Counted from the stretch's first letter, positions 23,593 through 32,600 are shown. The stretch: 64,000 bases of DNA from Pelotomaculum_C sp050950345 (GCA_050950345.1 JBMNHK010000008.1:69092-133091); one strand, 5' to 3'. The notes: generated from the sequence alone by a model not told the origin. Numbers and translations: made by a program.

Positions 23593-23883
23593 CTGGTATT
23601 TTTCGACAGGTTTCGCCTTGCGTGGCGAACAGTTGATATTTTATCATTTAAATTCACCTTGCGCAAGAGGTATTAGTAGCTAAATTAAAAAAATCAAAGG
23701 ACCGCCGTAAGCATAACAATATACACAGGACTTTGACATGAGGTAATCTATGCTGTCAGAGGAGTAATACAACATGCTTGCTTCCGACGGTATGTAGTAA
23801 GAGCCCGATCAGGACTGACGGCAATAAAGTGATTTTGGGTTTAGAAAAAAAAAGCGGGAAGAAGTTGTTAAAGAAATACTACA

Positions 23884-23933
23884 TATTAGTTAAAAGTTAC
23901 ACTTACTTAAGTAAGTGTAACTTTTAACTAATA
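23884..23933. repeat. Perfect 50-bp palindrome
   Basis: Two 25-nt arms meet without a loop at TT|AA (23908/23909). It starts 19 bp after the stop of the small winged-helix gene. It may act as a terminator, but the lack of a loop and of a long T tract and the perfect symmetry are unusual. Confidence 0.7.
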
Positions 23934-23951
23934 TAATCAACTAATAACCAA

Positions 23952-24209
23952 CTATTGCAATTTACTAGCCCGTTCTTTGCCGGCATCGGTGATAGTAATG
24001 TCTTTAGTAAATACCGCAACAACCCTGTCACCGCTTTGAACTATATTAGCCCCTTTGATAAGCCCATCGTCGCTAAGTTTTTTTACTGCCATGTTAAATA
24101 CGTTTGTATCCATGTCTAATTTAGCAGTAGTGATCTCTCGACCCATATCAGGAGTGGGTTTTTTACTTTCTTCAAAGATAGCTAATAATATTCTATCTTC
24201 ATTACTCAT
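23952..24209 (-). CDS. Small winged-helix, YjcQ-like protein
   Basis: 85 residues from the ATG at 24209, which has GGAGGTGATATA before it; the frame extends upstream without a binding site. The pattern EDRILLAIFEE, NVFNMAVKKLSDDGLIKGA and FTKDITITDAGKERA looks like a compact winged helix in which ITDAG is the usual end of the wing in YjcQ-like and PadR-like proteins. Probably a small DNA-binding regulator; targets unknown. The promoter with tandem 11-bp repeats directly upstream suggests autoregulation. Confidence 0.5.
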   Translation of the reverse strand: MSNEDRILLAIFEESKKPTPDMGREITTAKLDMDTNVFNMAVKKLSDDGLIKGANIVQSGDRVVAVFTKDITITDAGKERASKLQ

Positions 24210-24234
24210 TATATCACCTCCTTCCGCTACATCA

Positions 24235-24264
24235 ATTATACAATATAGTACCAATATAGTACAA
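24235..24264 (-). promoter_or_regulatory. Sigma-A promoter overlapped by tandem 11-bp repeats
   Basis: TTGTAC (24259-24264) and TATAAT (24235-24240) are 18 bp apart on the minus strand, upstream of the winged-helix gene. Two direct copies of CAATATAGTAC (24241-24251 and 24252-24262) fill the spacer and the -35 box, the position of a repressor operator. Confidence 0.6.
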
Positions 24265-24438
24265 GGTAATACCGTATAATATTGGGGTTATTTTGATTTT
24301 TGTGATCGTCTTACAAGATAAAACAGCAAAACTGTAAACTAACTACAATATAGCTGATAGTATTATATTGGCATAATAGTCTATGAAAAATTGCATTATT
24401 GCAATTAACTTGATATGAATTCATAAAACAACAAAAAA

Positions 24439-24466
24439 CAAAACCTTTTTCTAGAAAAAGGTTTTG
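24439..24466 (-). terminator. Terminator of the following small gene
   Basis: CAAAACCTTTTTCT and its complement form a 28-bp uninterrupted palindrome. The minus strand continues TTTTTTGTTGTTTT, a good rho-independent terminator about 60 bp after the stop of the gene at 24526-24774. Confidence 0.75.
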
Positions 24467-24525
24467 TTTACAGGAAACTTCGCTTTAGTTTAATTCTTTA
24501 TGCTCTTTTGCTTTAATTGTGTCGC

Positions 24526-24774
24526 TTAAATGTTTTCATCTATGCTATCGGTTTTGATCAATATAGCCGATTCCGGTAAGTGCAATAATCTGCCCAGTTC
24601 AGATGTTAAAGCGAGGACTTCTGCTAACTGAAAAACCTCCGGGTATGCTTTCTGGGCTCCATCTTTTAAAAGCAGGTTAATAATAAAGCCTTTCCCAGCC
24701 GGGTTATCCTCAATAATGATGTTTTTTACTGAAGCCCGTAATAAATCATAATCAGGCTCATTTATTTTAGCCAT
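24526..24774 (-). CDS. Hypothetical small protein
   Basis: 82 residues from the ATG at 24774, preceded by GGAGGTAAAACA. Soluble and mixed alpha/beta (INEPDYDLLRASVKNIIIED; LAEVLALTSELGRLLHLPESAILI), with no Cys and no membrane segment. I do not recognise a family. The good ribosome binding site and its own terminator support a real gene. The 290 bp upstream (24775-25068) holds no other gene, only a weak GCCGGG hairpin near 24925. Confidence 0.5.
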   Translation of the reverse strand: MAKINEPDYDLLRASVKNIIIEDNPAGKGFIINLLLKDGAQKAYPEVFQLAEVLALTSELGRLLHLPESAILIKTDSIDENI

Positions 24775-25068
24775 TGTTTTACCTCCTTCTATGAAACTCA
24801 TTAAACTCTCCCAGGTATACCTTTAATGCTGCATAACCTAAATGGCCTTACTTGGGCTACAATAGTTAGTATACTTTATTAAACCTGTTAAATCATCCTC
24901 TTTGTCCTAATACTACAAAAAATGAGCCGGGTCTTAAGATGCAACCCCGGCCATGGCCTCGCTCAGATAATTTGATGGACTAAAACAAATTTTAGGATTA
25001 CTTCATAATCTATATGCATTATGAAAATAATCACAAAGCAAAGAGGTTTTTCTACAATGACATCCTGT

Positions 25069-25641
25069 TTAGTTGGTTTTATCCTTGCCTCCCAGTCCCC
25101 GGGCTATGGCTAACACAAACAGCAAAAGAGGAATAACGGCCTCAAAGGTCAGTCCATAAAAAGGCCATACTTCAGCTAAGAATCTGGTAGTCCCCAAAAC
25201 ATCCCAATACATCAGCAGGGAACCGGCAACCACAACAGCTCCTACAGGCAACGCTAGCGGTCGATAATCTTTCAACCCCAGGCACTGAGCAGCGCCGAGT
25301 ACTGCTGCGTAGCGAAGAATAGACATTTTAATAAAACCTCCGGCTATCCATAGCACTGTCGGTACGGCCTCCAACCTCTCCAGGAAATTGGCGATGGAAA
25401 TTATTCTAATGCCGTTAAATAACGGGTACCGGAAAGCAGCGGTTAAGTCGGAGCCAAAAATTAGTAACGAGTAAACTACATTTACAACGATGATTAAACC
25501 GCTGATAATAACAGCCAGGAACGCCACCCGTAACGCCTGACCCGGTTTATTAAGGGATGGTATGATCACTGCCAAACAGATAATCTCGCCCAGCCAGACG
25601 ACCGGGGTTAAGACCCCTTCATAATATCCGCCGTCTCGCAA
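25069..25641 (-). pseudogene. Second GerB-type germination permease, C-terminal half
   Basis: This frame continues the protein begun at 26168. Aligned to the intact paralogue in this window (27651-28757), LTPVVWLGEIICLAVIIPSL matches VVPAAWFGEIVTITALIPYL, and NFLERLEAVPTVLWIAGGFIK matches GFLGRLEALVMVNWITGGFVK. The halves are joined if one base is added to AAGGGGTC near 25617, so one single-nucleotide indel splits the gene. The apparent start MRDGGYYEG at 25641 is an artefact of the shifted frame. Confidence 0.8.
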
Positions 25642-26168
25642 TCAAAAACCGGGAGCAATCTCGTTGCTTCCATCTCCATAAATGAAAGTGCAGACAGGAC
25701 GACAACTGAGAATATGAACAGGGGCAGGAACAATTCATTGAAGCGGCTGATTATTTCCAGCCCGTGGCGGGCCATATAGGTTATTACTATGAACGCCATA
25801 ATATGATTAACTGCCATTGGGGTATCCGGTAATGAAAAGGAATGGAAATGCCCGAACTCTGACAAGACAATGATCTCAAGATGAATAAACCACAATACAT
25901 AGACAAAAGCAATTATTTTCCCGGGTATTGTGCCTAAGATCAGTTCCATTATTGCAAATAAGTTTTTGCCCGGAAAACGCAGAGCTAAACCCACAATTAG
26001 CCAGGCTATGAGCAGCGCCGCCAATGTAGCAGCAATGACAGAGAACCAGGCGTCCTGTCCGGCAATATTTACTATGAGCGGCGGAACATGGATACCTGCT
26101 GTGGCCACAACCAGGGTTATCAGCAGCCAAATAGCTTGCCTGCTGTTGATCTTGCCGGATTCAATCAT
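25608..26168 (-). pseudogene. Second GerB-type germination permease, N-terminal half
   Basis: 186 residues, opening MIESGKINSRQAIWLLITLV, the characteristic N terminus of GerB/GerAB amino-acid-permease-like germinant receptor subunits, with five membrane segments. It ends at DIMKGS just before the frameshift. GGTGGAATTGGAAC precedes the ATG. With the downstream half it gives a normal length of about 366 residues. It is the last gene of a ger operon that already contains an intact B subunit. Confidence 0.8.
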
Positions 26169-26190
26169 GTTCCAATTCCACCTGCTTTAA

Positions 26191-26415
26191 TTATTTCAGC
26201 CACACGGATACAGGCTTAAACAATGCCTCAATGGCATTATTCGGGTTGGGTACTTTGATTCCCAACACCTGGGGCAGCGCAAGAGCGAAACCTAATAGCA
26301 GAAAGAAGGAAAAAGCCGCTAACTCACGCCACGCTTTCTTTTTAACCAGACCGGGCACTTCCAGCAGGATCATGAGCATGAACCCAAAAACCAACAATAC
26401 TACATAGACGAACAT
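26191..26415 (-). CDS. Small two-helix membrane protein in the ger operon
   Basis: 74 residues with membrane segments at about 1-20 and 30-50, then a short exposed tail ending VSVWLK. CGGAGG lies 8 bp before the ATG. It sits between gerC and the second gerB with short gaps (about 40 and 22 bp), so it is co-transcribed. Small membrane proteins (GerD/GerX-like or DUF) accompany some clostridial germinant receptors; I cannot assign this one. Confidence 0.6.
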   Translation of the reverse strand: MFVYVVLLVFGFMLMILLEVPGLVKKKAWRELAAFSFFLLLGFALALPQVLGIKVPNPNNAIEALFKPVSVWLK

Positions 26416-26457
26416 TTCCAGGCCTCCGTTTAATTACCATTCCCTTTTTTCATAATA

Positions 26458-27630
26458 TTACGGCCTCTTTATTGTCACAGGCCTGTTTAACAGTCCCACA
26501 CGTTGCACACGGGCTTCAATGGCGATATTGACTTGTGCGTCTTTAAAAACCTCGTTCCAGCTGTATTTTAATTCTTTATATTCTCTCTTGTACTTGCGAT
26601 GGAAGGCCTCCCCGAAGCCGAAGATGTCAGATCCATATTCTCCCTGGGCTTTTTCCAGTGCGGCTAAACATTTATTGGCTGCATCCTCAGCCATCGCCTC
26701 TTCGATTTCAACAATCTTCTCCGGTATGCTCAGATCCTCGGTGGACTGCTGCTCGCTGAGCTCCCCTTTAATGGATAAGTTAACATCAAAACTGATCTTT
26801 CCCCCGTCAAACTGCGGCTCCACTTTGGTCTTGACGCCAACAATGTCTATGGAGAGCATTTTATCCGGCTGTCCCGGTGAAGGTATTGTAATTATGCAAT
26901 TACCCATATCGCCCCGCAGCCACAATAACCCCCTGGTTTCCTGAATATCCAACCATCCTACCAGGTATTCATCTTTAAAAACACCCAGGCCGGTGATGGA
27001 AACCCCTTCATGCTGTTTTGGCTTATCCATGCCTGGCCCGCTCACCTCACCTACCTGTTCCAACTCCACCAGAGGCAGGGTTGGGTTGGTTCCCCTGGCA
27101 GCCAGCGCAATAGCATAGTCCTTTAACCTCACACCAATACCTTCATTGTTTCTGAGAATAAAACCAGTTGCCTGGGCCGAGGTTTTTTCCAGCTCTGCGT
27201 GGCTCTCCAGGATTGTTTTGGCCTTTCCTTTAGTTACCAAAACCCAGGTGGTCTCCCGGGGCATAGGATCCCGCATAAAAAAATCGATATAATTACGCAC
27301 CCCCGCTTTAGCCGCTTCTTCCCCCAGTACGAGAATAATACCATGGGCCCAATAGATATTGCGGCCTACTTTCAAAGCCAGGCTTCGCTCGGCTTCTAAA
27401 ATAGTGTCGCCTGTCTCGGATATGGTCCAGGTGATATTCTGCTCCGGGGAAGCACCACCTCCTGATTCGGCGCCGCCGGCAAAGGCGGCAGGCCTGGCCA
27501 GCTGAAGAGTCAGTTGGACCTTGTTGTCCGGTGTTCGATCCACCCCGGCTCCCAGGACAATGGCCAACTCGGACATCTCCCGGCGGCTCCAGCAACTGCT
27601 TAAGAATAATAGCTGCAATATAATCAACAC
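26458..27630 (-). CDS. Ger(x)C family germination lipoprotein
   Basis: About 390 residues with lipobox LSSC followed by W, the classical GerC start, then REMSELAIVLGAGVD, WTISETGDTILEAERSLAL, GRNIYWAHGIILVLGE, and the C-terminal domain pattern KVEPQFDGGKISFDVNLSIKG. GTG at 27630 is the first conventional start, but the signal peptide would be better if translation began at a CTG at 27654, which overlaps the stop of gerB and has GGGAGG at the right distance. It anchors the C subunit of the germinant receptor at the spore inner membrane. Confidence 0.85.
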   Translation of the reverse strand: MLIILQLLFLSSCWSRREMSELAIVLGAGVDRTPDNKVQLTLQLARPAAFAGGAESGGGASPEQNITWTISETGDTILEAERSLALKVGRNIYWAHGIILVLGEEAAKAGVRNYIDFFMRDPMPRETTWVLVTKGKAKTILESHAELEKTSAQATGFILRNNEGIGVRLKDYAIALAARGTNPTLPLVELEQVGEVSGPGMDKPKQHEGVSITGLGVFKDEYLVGWLDIQETRGLLWLRGDMGNCIITIPSPGQPDKMLSIDIVGVKTKVEPQFDGGKISFDVNLSIKGELSEQQSTEDLSIPEKIVEIEEAMAEDAANKCLAALEKAQGEYGSDIFGFGEAFHRKYKREYKELKYSWNEVFKDAQVNIAIEARVQRVGLLNRPVTIKRP

Positions 27631-27650
27631 AAGGCATACTGCTTTTTTAC

Positions 27651-28757
27651 TCAGCTTGAACGCCTCCCTTTTCCCCTAACAAGGTCTGCAGCCAGCAGTA
27701 GAAGCGGCCAAACCACAGCGAAGACGGCTACAAAAGGTGGAAACGCAAGAGTTATAAAACGCTGCAGATCCATGACATCTTCATGATTCAGAATTGACAT
27801 ACCCAGGATTAAAGCGCCCACAGGCAACACCAGGGGTCGGTAGTCCTTTAACTCCATGACCTGGGCTATGCCCAACACAGTTGCCCAGTAAAAAAATGCT
27901 ACTTTCACAAAACCTCCCGTGATCCAATTGACCATAACCAAAGCTTCCAAACGACCAAGAAAACCGGCAATATCTACGACCCGGTATTTTTGTAACCCTG
28001 AATAGTTTATTGCATCCAGAATATCAGGCCCCACAAGAATTATTGCATCAATGACTACCAGCAGCAGAACAATACCACTTACCAGAACACCCCCAACCGC
28101 TACCCGGTGAGCATCCCGTGGTCGCGTGAGGTAGGGTATTAAAGCAGTAATCGTGACGATTTCACCGAACCAGGCCGCCGGCACAACCGCTCCCTTGGCT
28201 ATGGAGATAACGCCCGCATCCCCTACCGGCAGCAGTCTATGAAGAGCTACATCCTTAATTGTCAGCAGCATGGAAATGATTAAAAACAATATGATCAGTG
28301 AGAAGAAAATTTCGTTTGTCCGGGTAAAGACCTCCAAGCCGTTCCTAACCGCATAGGCGGCAACTGCTACCAGGGCCAGAGTAAAAACAATTAAAGGGGT
28401 ATCAGGAAGAAAGCCGGCGACTAAAAACTCACCGAATTGCCTTACTACCCCGGCGTTAATGTGTATCAACCAAAAAATATATAAGCAGCTCACCAGTTTA
28501 CCCGGCCACCTGCCCAGGATTTCAGCGGGGTATTCAAATATAGTCCGGTCGGGAAAACGCAAGCCCAGAGTTGTCACCAGACGAGCCATTAAGAGCCCCG
28601 CACCGGTGGCCAGGATAACGGAAAGCCACGCATCTTGCCTGGCATGTGCTGCAATAACAGTCGGCACAGACAGAATCACCGTCGAAAAGATCATAGTGGA
28701 CATTAATAATACAGCCTGTCTAGTGTTGATTTTGCCCTTTTCCAGCTCCCCCCTCAC
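27651..28757 (-). CDS. GerB-type germinant receptor permease subunit
   Basis: 368 residues with about ten membrane segments, from KGKINTRQAVLLMSTMIFSTVI to WPLLLLAADLVRGKGRR. This is the endospore germination permease family, related to the APC amino-acid transporter superfamily. The frame opens with GTG at 28757 inside the gerA 3' end (38-bp overlap). The paralogue starts at a position equivalent to codons 4-5, so the true start may be slightly downstream. It forms the membrane B subunit that binds the nutrient germinant. Confidence 0.87.
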   Translation of the reverse strand: MRGELEKGKINTRQAVLLMSTMIFSTVILSVPTVIAAHARQDAWLSVILATGAGLLMARLVTTLGLRFPDRTIFEYPAEILGRWPGKLVSCLYIFWLIHINAGVVRQFGEFLVAGFLPDTPLIVFTLALVAVAAYAVRNGLEVFTRTNEIFFSLIILFLIISMLLTIKDVALHRLLPVGDAGVISIAKGAVVPAAWFGEIVTITALIPYLTRPRDAHRVAVGGVLVSGIVLLLVVIDAIILVGPDILDAINYSGLQKYRVVDIAGFLGRLEALVMVNWITGGFVKVAFFYWATVLGIAQVMELKDYRPLVLPVGALILGMSILNHEDVMDLQRFITLAFPPFVAVFAVVWPLLLLAADLVRGKGRRSS

Positions 28758-30411
28758 CGCCTTTCTGTTCTGACCCTTTAGCGGGCGGAGCGGGTTTTTG
28801 ACCCGGCGTTACCCTTTGAGATCTTTTCCACGCGATCGACCTGGGGCGGGCGAACATACCCCACCAGGGAGCACGGACTATCGTATCCTTCAAGTCTTCG
28901 GGTACCAGTGGGGCAATCGGCGCCAGGTAAGGAACACCAAAGGATCTTAGCGTACACATGTGCACCACAATGAGGATCAGGACAATTATCAGGCCATACA
29001 GGCCAAAGGCAGCCGACAGCACCAGCATCGGAAAACGCAATAGCCGGACGGTGAAACTGGCCGAATAAAAATATACAAAGGAGGTGATACCGGTAAAGGA
29101 CACTACAATTACTGTAGCCGGAGCCACCAAGCCGGCCCGCACACCGGCTTCTCCCAGAATCAGCGCGCCTACAATACTGACCGCCTGACCTACCTGCCGG
29201 GGCAGCCGGATACCGGCCTCTCTTAAAATTTCAAAGGTTAGTTCCATGGCCAGGGCTTCCACAAAAACAGGAAAGGGTACGGCTTCCCGCTGTGCCGCCA
29301 GGCTCAATAGCAGCCCGGTAGGCAGCATTTCATGGTGAAAGGTGATAATAGCCACATACAAAGACGGCATAATGAGAGACATAAACATAGAGAAGAACCG
29401 GATAATTCTAACAGCTGTCCCGATCTGGGATCGTTCGTAATAATCCTCGGCAGAATGTAAAAATTCCATGAAGACCGTTGGCACAGTTAGAACTATAGGA
29501 GTCCCGTCCACCATAATGCCCACCCGGCCCTCCAGGAGCCGTGCCGCCAAACGGTCCGGCTTCTCTGTATAGTTGACCTGGGGGAAGGGGCTCCAGGGAT
29601 TGTCCTGGATCATGTCCTCGAGATAACCGGAGGACATGACGGAGTCAATTTCAATATCCTGCAGCCGGCGTTTCACCTCATCCACAAGCTTATCGTTGAC
29701 AATTCCTTTTATGTAGACCAAACACACATCTGTTCTGGTCACCTGGCCCAACTTCATGGTTTCGATCTTCAGGTCAGGGTTTTTGATCTTACGGCGGAGC
29801 ATGGACGTATTTGTCCGCAAGTTTTCTACAAAAGCTTCCCGGGGCCCCCGCACCACCATCTCGATTTCCGATTCCGCAACCTGACGATGCTCCCACTTGC
29901 GCGCACTGTTTATGATCGCCCGGGCATGCCCGCCCACCAGCAGGACGGTATCCCCCGACAGAACAGCTTCAACCACATCCTCAAGGCTGCTGGTTTCTTT
30001 AATCTGATGAGTACATAGTCCCCGCTCCATGATCATATGGTAAGCACCGGCCTGGGTGATTTCATGCTGAGGGGCCGCCATGGGCAGCTCCAGAGCAAGA
30101 GCGCGCATAATCTGCTCGCTGACCTGGCCTTCGTCAGCGAGCCCGTCGGTGTAAATTAGAACAATCTTAATATCCTCTCGCTGAGCAAACAGAAACTCCC
30201 GATAAACTATGTCGCTGCAATTTTGAAACCTCTCTTTAATCCGGGCAAGATTGCTTGCTAAATCACTGCCAAGAAGGGAACTGTCTGCAGGCTTTTCCAC
30301 GGGGTTTTGCTGCACCGCAGAATTGAGCTGGCTGGTTTTATTTTTGTCCCTGGTTTTATTTTTGTCCCTGGCCAATAGCCTGGCCCTAATAGGTCTGATT
30401 AATTTTCGCAT
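28720..30411 (-). CDS. GerA-type germinant receptor subunit
   Basis: 563 residues. The N-terminal soluble domain (about 60-300) contains DIVYREFLFAQREDIKIVLIYTDGLAD, ETMKLGQVTRTDVCLVYIKGI and NPWSPFPQVNYTEKPDRLAARLLEGRVGIMVDGTP, all GerA signatures. Four or five membrane segments follow (about 330-480). The tail is Pro/Lys/Gly-rich. A repeated RDKNKT pair occurs near the N terminus. It is the first gene of gerA-gerB-gerC-orf-gerB2. A sigma-G-like promoter lies 40 bp upstream, consistent with forespore expression. The receptor triggers exit from dormancy on nutrient binding. Confidence 0.9.
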   Translation of the reverse strand: MRKLIRPIRARLLARDKNKTRDKNKTSQLNSAVQQNPVEKPADSSLLGSDLASNLARIKERFQNCSDIVYREFLFAQREDIKIVLIYTDGLADEGQVSEQIMRALALELPMAAPQHEITQAGAYHMIMERGLCTHQIKETSSLEDVVEAVLSGDTVLLVGGHARAIINSARKWEHRQVAESEIEMVVRGPREAFVENLRTNTSMLRRKIKNPDLKIETMKLGQVTRTDVCLVYIKGIVNDKLVDEVKRRLQDIEIDSVMSSGYLEDMIQDNPWSPFPQVNYTEKPDRLAARLLEGRVGIMVDGTPIVLTVPTVFMEFLHSAEDYYERSQIGTAVRIIRFFSMFMSLIMPSLYVAIITFHHEMLPTGLLLSLAAQREAVPFPVFVEALAMELTFEILREAGIRLPRQVGQAVSIVGALILGEAGVRAGLVAPATVIVVSFTGITSFVYFYSASFTVRLLRFPMLVLSAAFGLYGLIIVLILIVVHMCTLRSFGVPYLAPIAPLVPEDLKDTIVRAPWWGMFARPRSIAWKRSQRVTPGQKPAPPAKGSEQKGGEGGAGKGQNQH

Positions 30412-30448
30412 CCTTAATTATCCTCAAAGATCATAAAATAACCATAGT

Positions 30449-30478
30449 TAGTATAATCAACCATGGTTATTTCATGCA
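30449..30478 (-). promoter_or_regulatory. Candidate sigma-G promoter of the ger operon
   Basis: On the minus strand TGCATG (30473-30478) and TATACTA (30449-30455) are 17 bp apart, close to the sigma-G consensus TGMATA / CATAHTA. The motif is embedded in an inverted repeat AAATAACCAT (30436-30445) / ATGGTTATTT (30463-30472). Confidence 0.5.
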
Positions 30479-30569
30479 TAGGGGCCAGGTTTATTTAAAT
30501 TCGTGGTATTGGATGCAAATTTTTTGGATTTTTAAAGGACAAGGACAATTACTCTTTAGGCTTTCTTTT

Positions 30570-31214
30570 TTACTTCTTCCTGCAGGCCGGCGCTCCGCTG
30601 AGCAGAAGACCTCTCCCATACTTACTTTGATTTTCCAATATCAGAGGATAGCGCCTGGACAGCGCATCGCCTAATTTCAGCAAACTGGTGACGTCACCGC
30701 TTTTTAGTTCCAGCTCAATTTCACATATGGGTTCGCTTTTTTCGCCGCAGACAATTGCCCCCCTGTCTACAGCCACGTTAATTTCACTGTTATCCGGCAT
30801 TGTCACATCCATGGCATAGCGGCGGAAGACCGTACTGAATAACGGCAGGAGGCTCTCTCCCTCAAGGATTTTCGCCAGTTGCGCGCCAATAGGTAAACCG
30901 GCAAAAACCTGCACAGAAAAAGCAGCTTCTGCCAGCTCAACATTATACTCATCCCTGATATGTAAACCACCTTGCACCGTGCCGGAACTTTTTACTGTAG
31001 CAACATATTTTTCGCCTGATTGGCGCAATCTCAAAGATATGCCGTGTTGCAAGAAACGATAATCCTGGGTATCAAAATAGGTTGTATAGAAATCTAAAAC
31101 CTGCCATTCCTCAGCTAAATTCAACTCAGGCAAAAGCTTACCCGCCACAATTGTTTCATAAAGTGAATCATCGGTTAATCTCAGTTTTAATTCGATTTCC
31201 TGGTTTTCCTGCAT
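30570..31214 (-). CDS. CYTH domain (triphosphate tunnel metalloenzyme family) protein
   Basis: 214 residues from the ATG at 31214, which has AGGAG 9-10 bp before it; the frame extends through the upstream palindrome to 31298 but those codons are repeat sequence. EIELKLRL at the N terminus is the ExExK signature of CYTH/TTM enzymes. Further tunnel strands follow (FYTTYFDTQDYRFLQHGISLRLR; EPICEIELELKSGD). Family members hydrolyse tripolyphosphate or thiamine triphosphate, or cyclise ATP; the substrate is undetermined. No CHAD domain is fused. It is monocistronic. Confidence 0.82.
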   Translation of the reverse strand: MQENQEIELKLRLTDDSLYETIVAGKLLPELNLAEEWQVLDFYTTYFDTQDYRFLQHGISLRLRQSGEKYVATVKSSGTVQGGLHIRDEYNVELAEAAFSVQVFAGLPIGAQLAKILEGESLLPLFSTVFRRYAMDVTMPDNSEINVAVDRGAIVCGEKSEPICEIELELKSGDVTSLLKLGDALSRRYPLILENQSKYGRGLLLSGAPACRKK

Positions 31215-31257
31215 TAAATTAATCTCCTGCGTTTGTCCGTTTGTCCGGGTTGTCAGG

Positions 31258-31332
31258 GGGGTTGTCAGGGGGACGGGGTTGTTGACACCCCTTGGCAATG
31301 GGTGTCAACAACCCCGTCCCCCTGACAACCCC
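31258..31332. repeat. REP-like palindrome with 33-nt perfect arms
   Basis: Arms 31258-31290 and 31300-31332 are exact reverse complements around a 9-nt loop. The unit contains TGTCAACAACCCCGTCCCC, a GC-rich motif of the kind found in clostridial REP/IS200-linked repeats. It abuts the 5' end of the CYTH gene. A further single arm lies at 31440-31468. Confidence 0.8.
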
Positions 31333-31344
31333 AGCCGCCTAGTA

Positions 31345-31468
31345 TACTATGATTTATAGATTATATCACAATCACTTAAATCTACCATAATTTCCTTTTC
31401 AAATAGGAGTAATTAGAAAGGTTATCTATCTTGAAAAAAGGTGTCAATAACCCCGTCCCCTTGACACC
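31345..31468. repeat. Partial copy of the neighbouring gene plus a third repeat arm
   Basis: Bases of about 31350-31436 are a diverged copy (a few substitutions and one gap) of 32362-32448, inside the hypothetical gene at 32163-32546; for example both contain GATTTATAGATTATATCAC. It is followed at 31440-31468 by GGTGTCAATAACCCC and its complement-like partner, a solitary REP-type arm that forms the last codons of the truncated regulator. Confidence 0.7.
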
Positions 31469-32130
31469 CTTTCTCCATTGGTGTTTAACGCAAGGATCCC
31501 GGAATCAATTGAATTCATAACCTCATTTAAATACTGGTGCGAATTATATAATTTTCTATTTATCCTTTCAGCCTTGAGTTGATATTCGATAGACCTTACT
31601 GCAGCAACGACAAGTCCTAGTGTATGCAGATGCGCCAGTTGCCGTTTTCCTGTTAAATTGACACACCCTATGATCTCCCCATCTTCATTGTGAATAACCG
31701 CTGCAGAACATGTCCAATCATAATAAGCGAATACATAATGTTCTTCCCCCGACAATTGCACCGGGCAATTTTCCATAATAGCTGTACCGATGGAATTAGT
31801 GCCTATGCTCTTTTCAGATAAATCTGCTCCGACGACAATACCTATTTGGGATTGCTCCCCAATTATTTCTTCGTCTCCTATAATGGTGATAATAACACCG
31901 TCTTTATTGGTAAGGTGGATTGAAAAACCAGACCCTCTTAATATACTGTAGAGAATTTCTAAAAAAGGTCTTGCCTCTTTTACTAATTCATCATTATCCT
32001 TCAATATTGTTATTAATTCTTCACCCTTAAATATCCTGGCGGGAAAAACCTGGCTCTTTGGTATACTGTATTTAGCGCATCTTTTATAGGAACGATCAAG
32101 TATTTCATGATTAATATTTGCAATAGTCAT
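31444..32130 (-). pseudogene. AcoR-like sigma-54 activator, truncated after its GAF/PAS region
   Basis: About 215 codons of real sequence. The start MTIANINHEILDRSYKRC, SKSQVFPARI-like segment and the GAF domain (SGFSIHLTNKDGVIITIIGDEE; GTNSIGTAIMENCPVQLSGEEHY; CSAAVIHNEDGEIIGCVNLTG) are those of AcoR/PrpR-type enhancer-binding regulators. A PAS domain begins (NEVMNSIDSGILALNTNGE) and is cut off when the frame enters the REP-type repeat, ending VSRGRGY. The AAA+ and Fis-type HTH domains are missing, so it cannot activate sigma-54 promoters. Confidence 0.72.
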
Positions 32131-32162
32131 GCACGATTTGGCCTCCTTGCGTCAAGCCCAGG

Positions 32163-32546
32163 TTAGATTTCCGGGTGCTCTTTTTCCATCTTCTTCATTT
32201 TTACGCGCAAGTATTTGTCAGCTGCAACATCATCCGGGTCATCAGGATCCACCGGCCCATCCGGCATTGACTTGAATTGGTAAACCTGCCCGCTTTCCTT
32301 CGGCGCCTTGCTCTGGGCCTCCCTTTCTTTAAGCAGCGTTTCCAGCCGTTTGGATTGTTCTGATTTATAGATTATATCACTATCACTTAAATCCACCGTA
32401 ATTTCCTTTTCAAATAAGAGCAATTCAGAAAGGTTATCTACTTTGAAATAATCCTCTTTTCTTTTTGTCTTTTCGTAGAATATGCGGGCAATATTAAGCG
32501 CGTTTAAGATGGTCGCTTTTTCCTCATCCGTTAATTTAATCTGCAC
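32163..32546 (-). CDS. Hypothetical soluble protein
   Basis: 127 residues from a GTG at 32546 with AGGAG 8 bp upstream; the frame extends to 32600 without a binding site and through a hairpin (ATATGACCA at 32568 with TGGTCATAT at 32594). Charged, helical N-terminal half (KLTDEEKATILNALNIARIFYEK), acidic Pro-Asp stretch PDGPVDPDDPDD near the C terminus, no membrane segment. I do not recognise it. Part of its sequence is duplicated at 31350-31436. Confidence 0.45.
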   Translation of the reverse strand: MQIKLTDEEKATILNALNIARIFYEKTKRKEDYFKVDNLSELLLFEKEITVDLSDSDIIYKSEQSKRLETLLKEREAQSKAPKESGQVYQFKSMPDGPVDPDDPDDVAADKYLRVKMKKMEKEHPEI

Positions 32547-32600
32547 CAAACACCCACTCCTTGTATGATATGACCAGTAGGATAATTTCCAGTTGGTCAT

